Part shown: piece after piece, positions 63,416 to 64,000 of the stretch
Numbering within the stretch: the first letter of the stretch is position 1
Layout of the letters: each line of letters starts with the position of its first letter
DNA from: Actinomadura litoris
GTDB lineage: Bacteria > Actinomycetota > Actinomycetes > Streptosporangiales > Streptosporangiaceae
Length of the DNA stretch: 64,000 nucleotides
Direction of reading: 5' to 3'
Assembly: GCF_009733595.1 (NCBI RefSeq)
Contig: NZ_WOFH01000003.1
Coordinates: 62,001 to 126,000 of the forward strand
Position numbers and translations under genes: made by a program
The notes under the pieces: generated by a model
What the model saw: only the letters and a program-made list of their open reading frames with translations
Database searches by the model: none
What the model was told of the DNA's origin: nothing

Positions 63416-63889
63416 GTGCCACGCGACACAGGGCGCAAGCTCATCGCCCAGAACAAGCGGGCCCGCTACGACTACCACATCGACGACACCTGGGAAGCGG
63501 GCATGGTGCTCATGGGCACCGAGGTGAAGGCGCTGCGCGCCGGACGCGCGTCCCTCGCCGACGGCTACGCCCACGTCATGGACGGCGAGGTGTGGCTGGA
63601 GCACGTCCACATCCCCGAGTACACGCAGGGCACCTGGACGAACCACGCCCCCCGGCGGCGCCGCAAGCTGCTCCTGCACCGCCGGGAGATCCAGAAGATC
63701 ATCGCGAAGTCGTCGGAGCCGGGCTGGACGTTGATCCCCCTCGCGCTGTACTTCAAGGACGGCAAGGCCAAGGTCGAGATCGGGCTGGCCCGTGGTAAGA
63801 AGGCCTACGACAAGCGCCAGGCCATCGCCAAGCGGGAAGCCGATCGGGAGATGCAGAAGGCGGCGGCCGCCCGGTTCAGGAGACGGTGA
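63416..63889 (+). CDS. smpB: SsrA-binding protein SmpB
   Basis: 157 residues. The conserved [37 protein letters not shown], the loop [20 protein letters not shown] and LHRREIQKI make up the oligonucleotide-binding fold, and the Arg/Lys-rich tail is present. It binds tmRNA to rescue stalled ribosomes. GTG 63416 follows AAGGACCGAGG. The ssrA gene itself is not within the remaining 110 bases. Confidence 0.97.
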   Translation: MPRDTGRKLIAQNKRARYDYHIDDTWEAGMVLMGTEVKALRAGRASLADGYAHVMDGEVWLEHVHIPEYTQGTWTNHAPRRRRKLLLHRREIQKIIAKSSEPGWTLIPLALYFKDGKAKVEIGLARGKKAYDKRQAIAKREADREMQKAAAARFRRR

Positions 63890-64000
63890 AGGGTGTCGAT
63901 GATCCAGCCAGGCCGGTCGACGGACCGAGAGGGCGAGCCGGATCTCCAGGGCGCCGGCGCGAAGGCCCGCCGAGGCCGGCGGCGCGTCGCGCGTAGATCG

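Noticed and set aside
63890-64000. tmRNA (ssrA) after smpB
   Set aside because: The remaining 110 bases show no GGGGATGAACGGTTTCGAC-like start and no tRNA-like end.

Overview
The window is high-GC, mostly co-oriented actinobacterial DNA, with frequent GTG starts and 4-base stop/start overlaps. The gene order mtrA-mtrB-lpqB-comF-hpf-(LuxR regulator)-secA followed later by prfB-ftsE-ftsX-smpB is the conserved chromosomal core order known from Streptomyces and relatives. Gene content (mycothiol-type enzyme, DasR-type GlcNAc regulon, Rv3235-family protein, 180-kDa-class NAD-glutamate dehydrogenase) fits a filamentous actinomycete, perhaps of the Thermomonosporaceae/Streptosporangiales; the exact genus is inference.

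Layout. 1-4441 (minus strand): a tightly overlapped operon of a multi-TM protein, DUF4129, DUF4350, a MoxR ATPase and the start of a DUF58 protein. 4843-9939: MtrAB two-component system with its lipoprotein LpqB, then ComF. 10-16 kb: a disturbed segment. It has an inverted pair of ~165-bp repeats bracketing hpf, a frame-broken gene with an internal 96-bp tandem duplication, a 54-bp copy of a piece of the glutamate dehydrogenase gene found 42 kb away, a divergent TetR/SnoaL pair with two clear operators, a methyltransferase, another SnoaL-like protein and a possible structured RNA. 16.3-23.3 kb: LuxR response regulator, an orphan sigma region-4 remnant fused by overlap to a zinc-finger mycothiol-type enzyme, a YcaQ-like protein, a small membrane protein and secA. 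23.4-41.3 kb: an amino-sugar block. The DasR-like regulator, two IIC permeases, NagA, a SIS-type deaminase, IIB, IIA, HPr and EI are arranged around two dre-like operators; next to them lie a NagZ-like GH3 lipoprotein, a BadF-type kinase, an RpiR regulator and MurQ for peptidoglycan recycling.

41.3-56.7 kb: pruA, a HAD phosphatase, acetoacetyl-CoA synthetase, a triple helix-turn-helix protein, a Ser/Thr kinase and the very large glutamate dehydrogenase. Two gene-free repeat islands lie here: a hierarchical array at 41.4-42.5 kb before pruA and nine ~80-bp repeats at 50.4-51.1 kb between the kinase and gdh. Both are followed by G-run-rich stretches. 57-64 kb: two paralogous lipoproteins around prfB, a 60-aa zinc-ribbon membrane protein, ftsEX and smpB.

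The best candidates for something undescribed are the two repeat islands, the inverted repeats around hpf, the triple-HTH protein, the sigma-4 remnant and the structured element upstream of the LuxR regulator. No CRISPR array, transposase, tRNA or rRNA was recognised.
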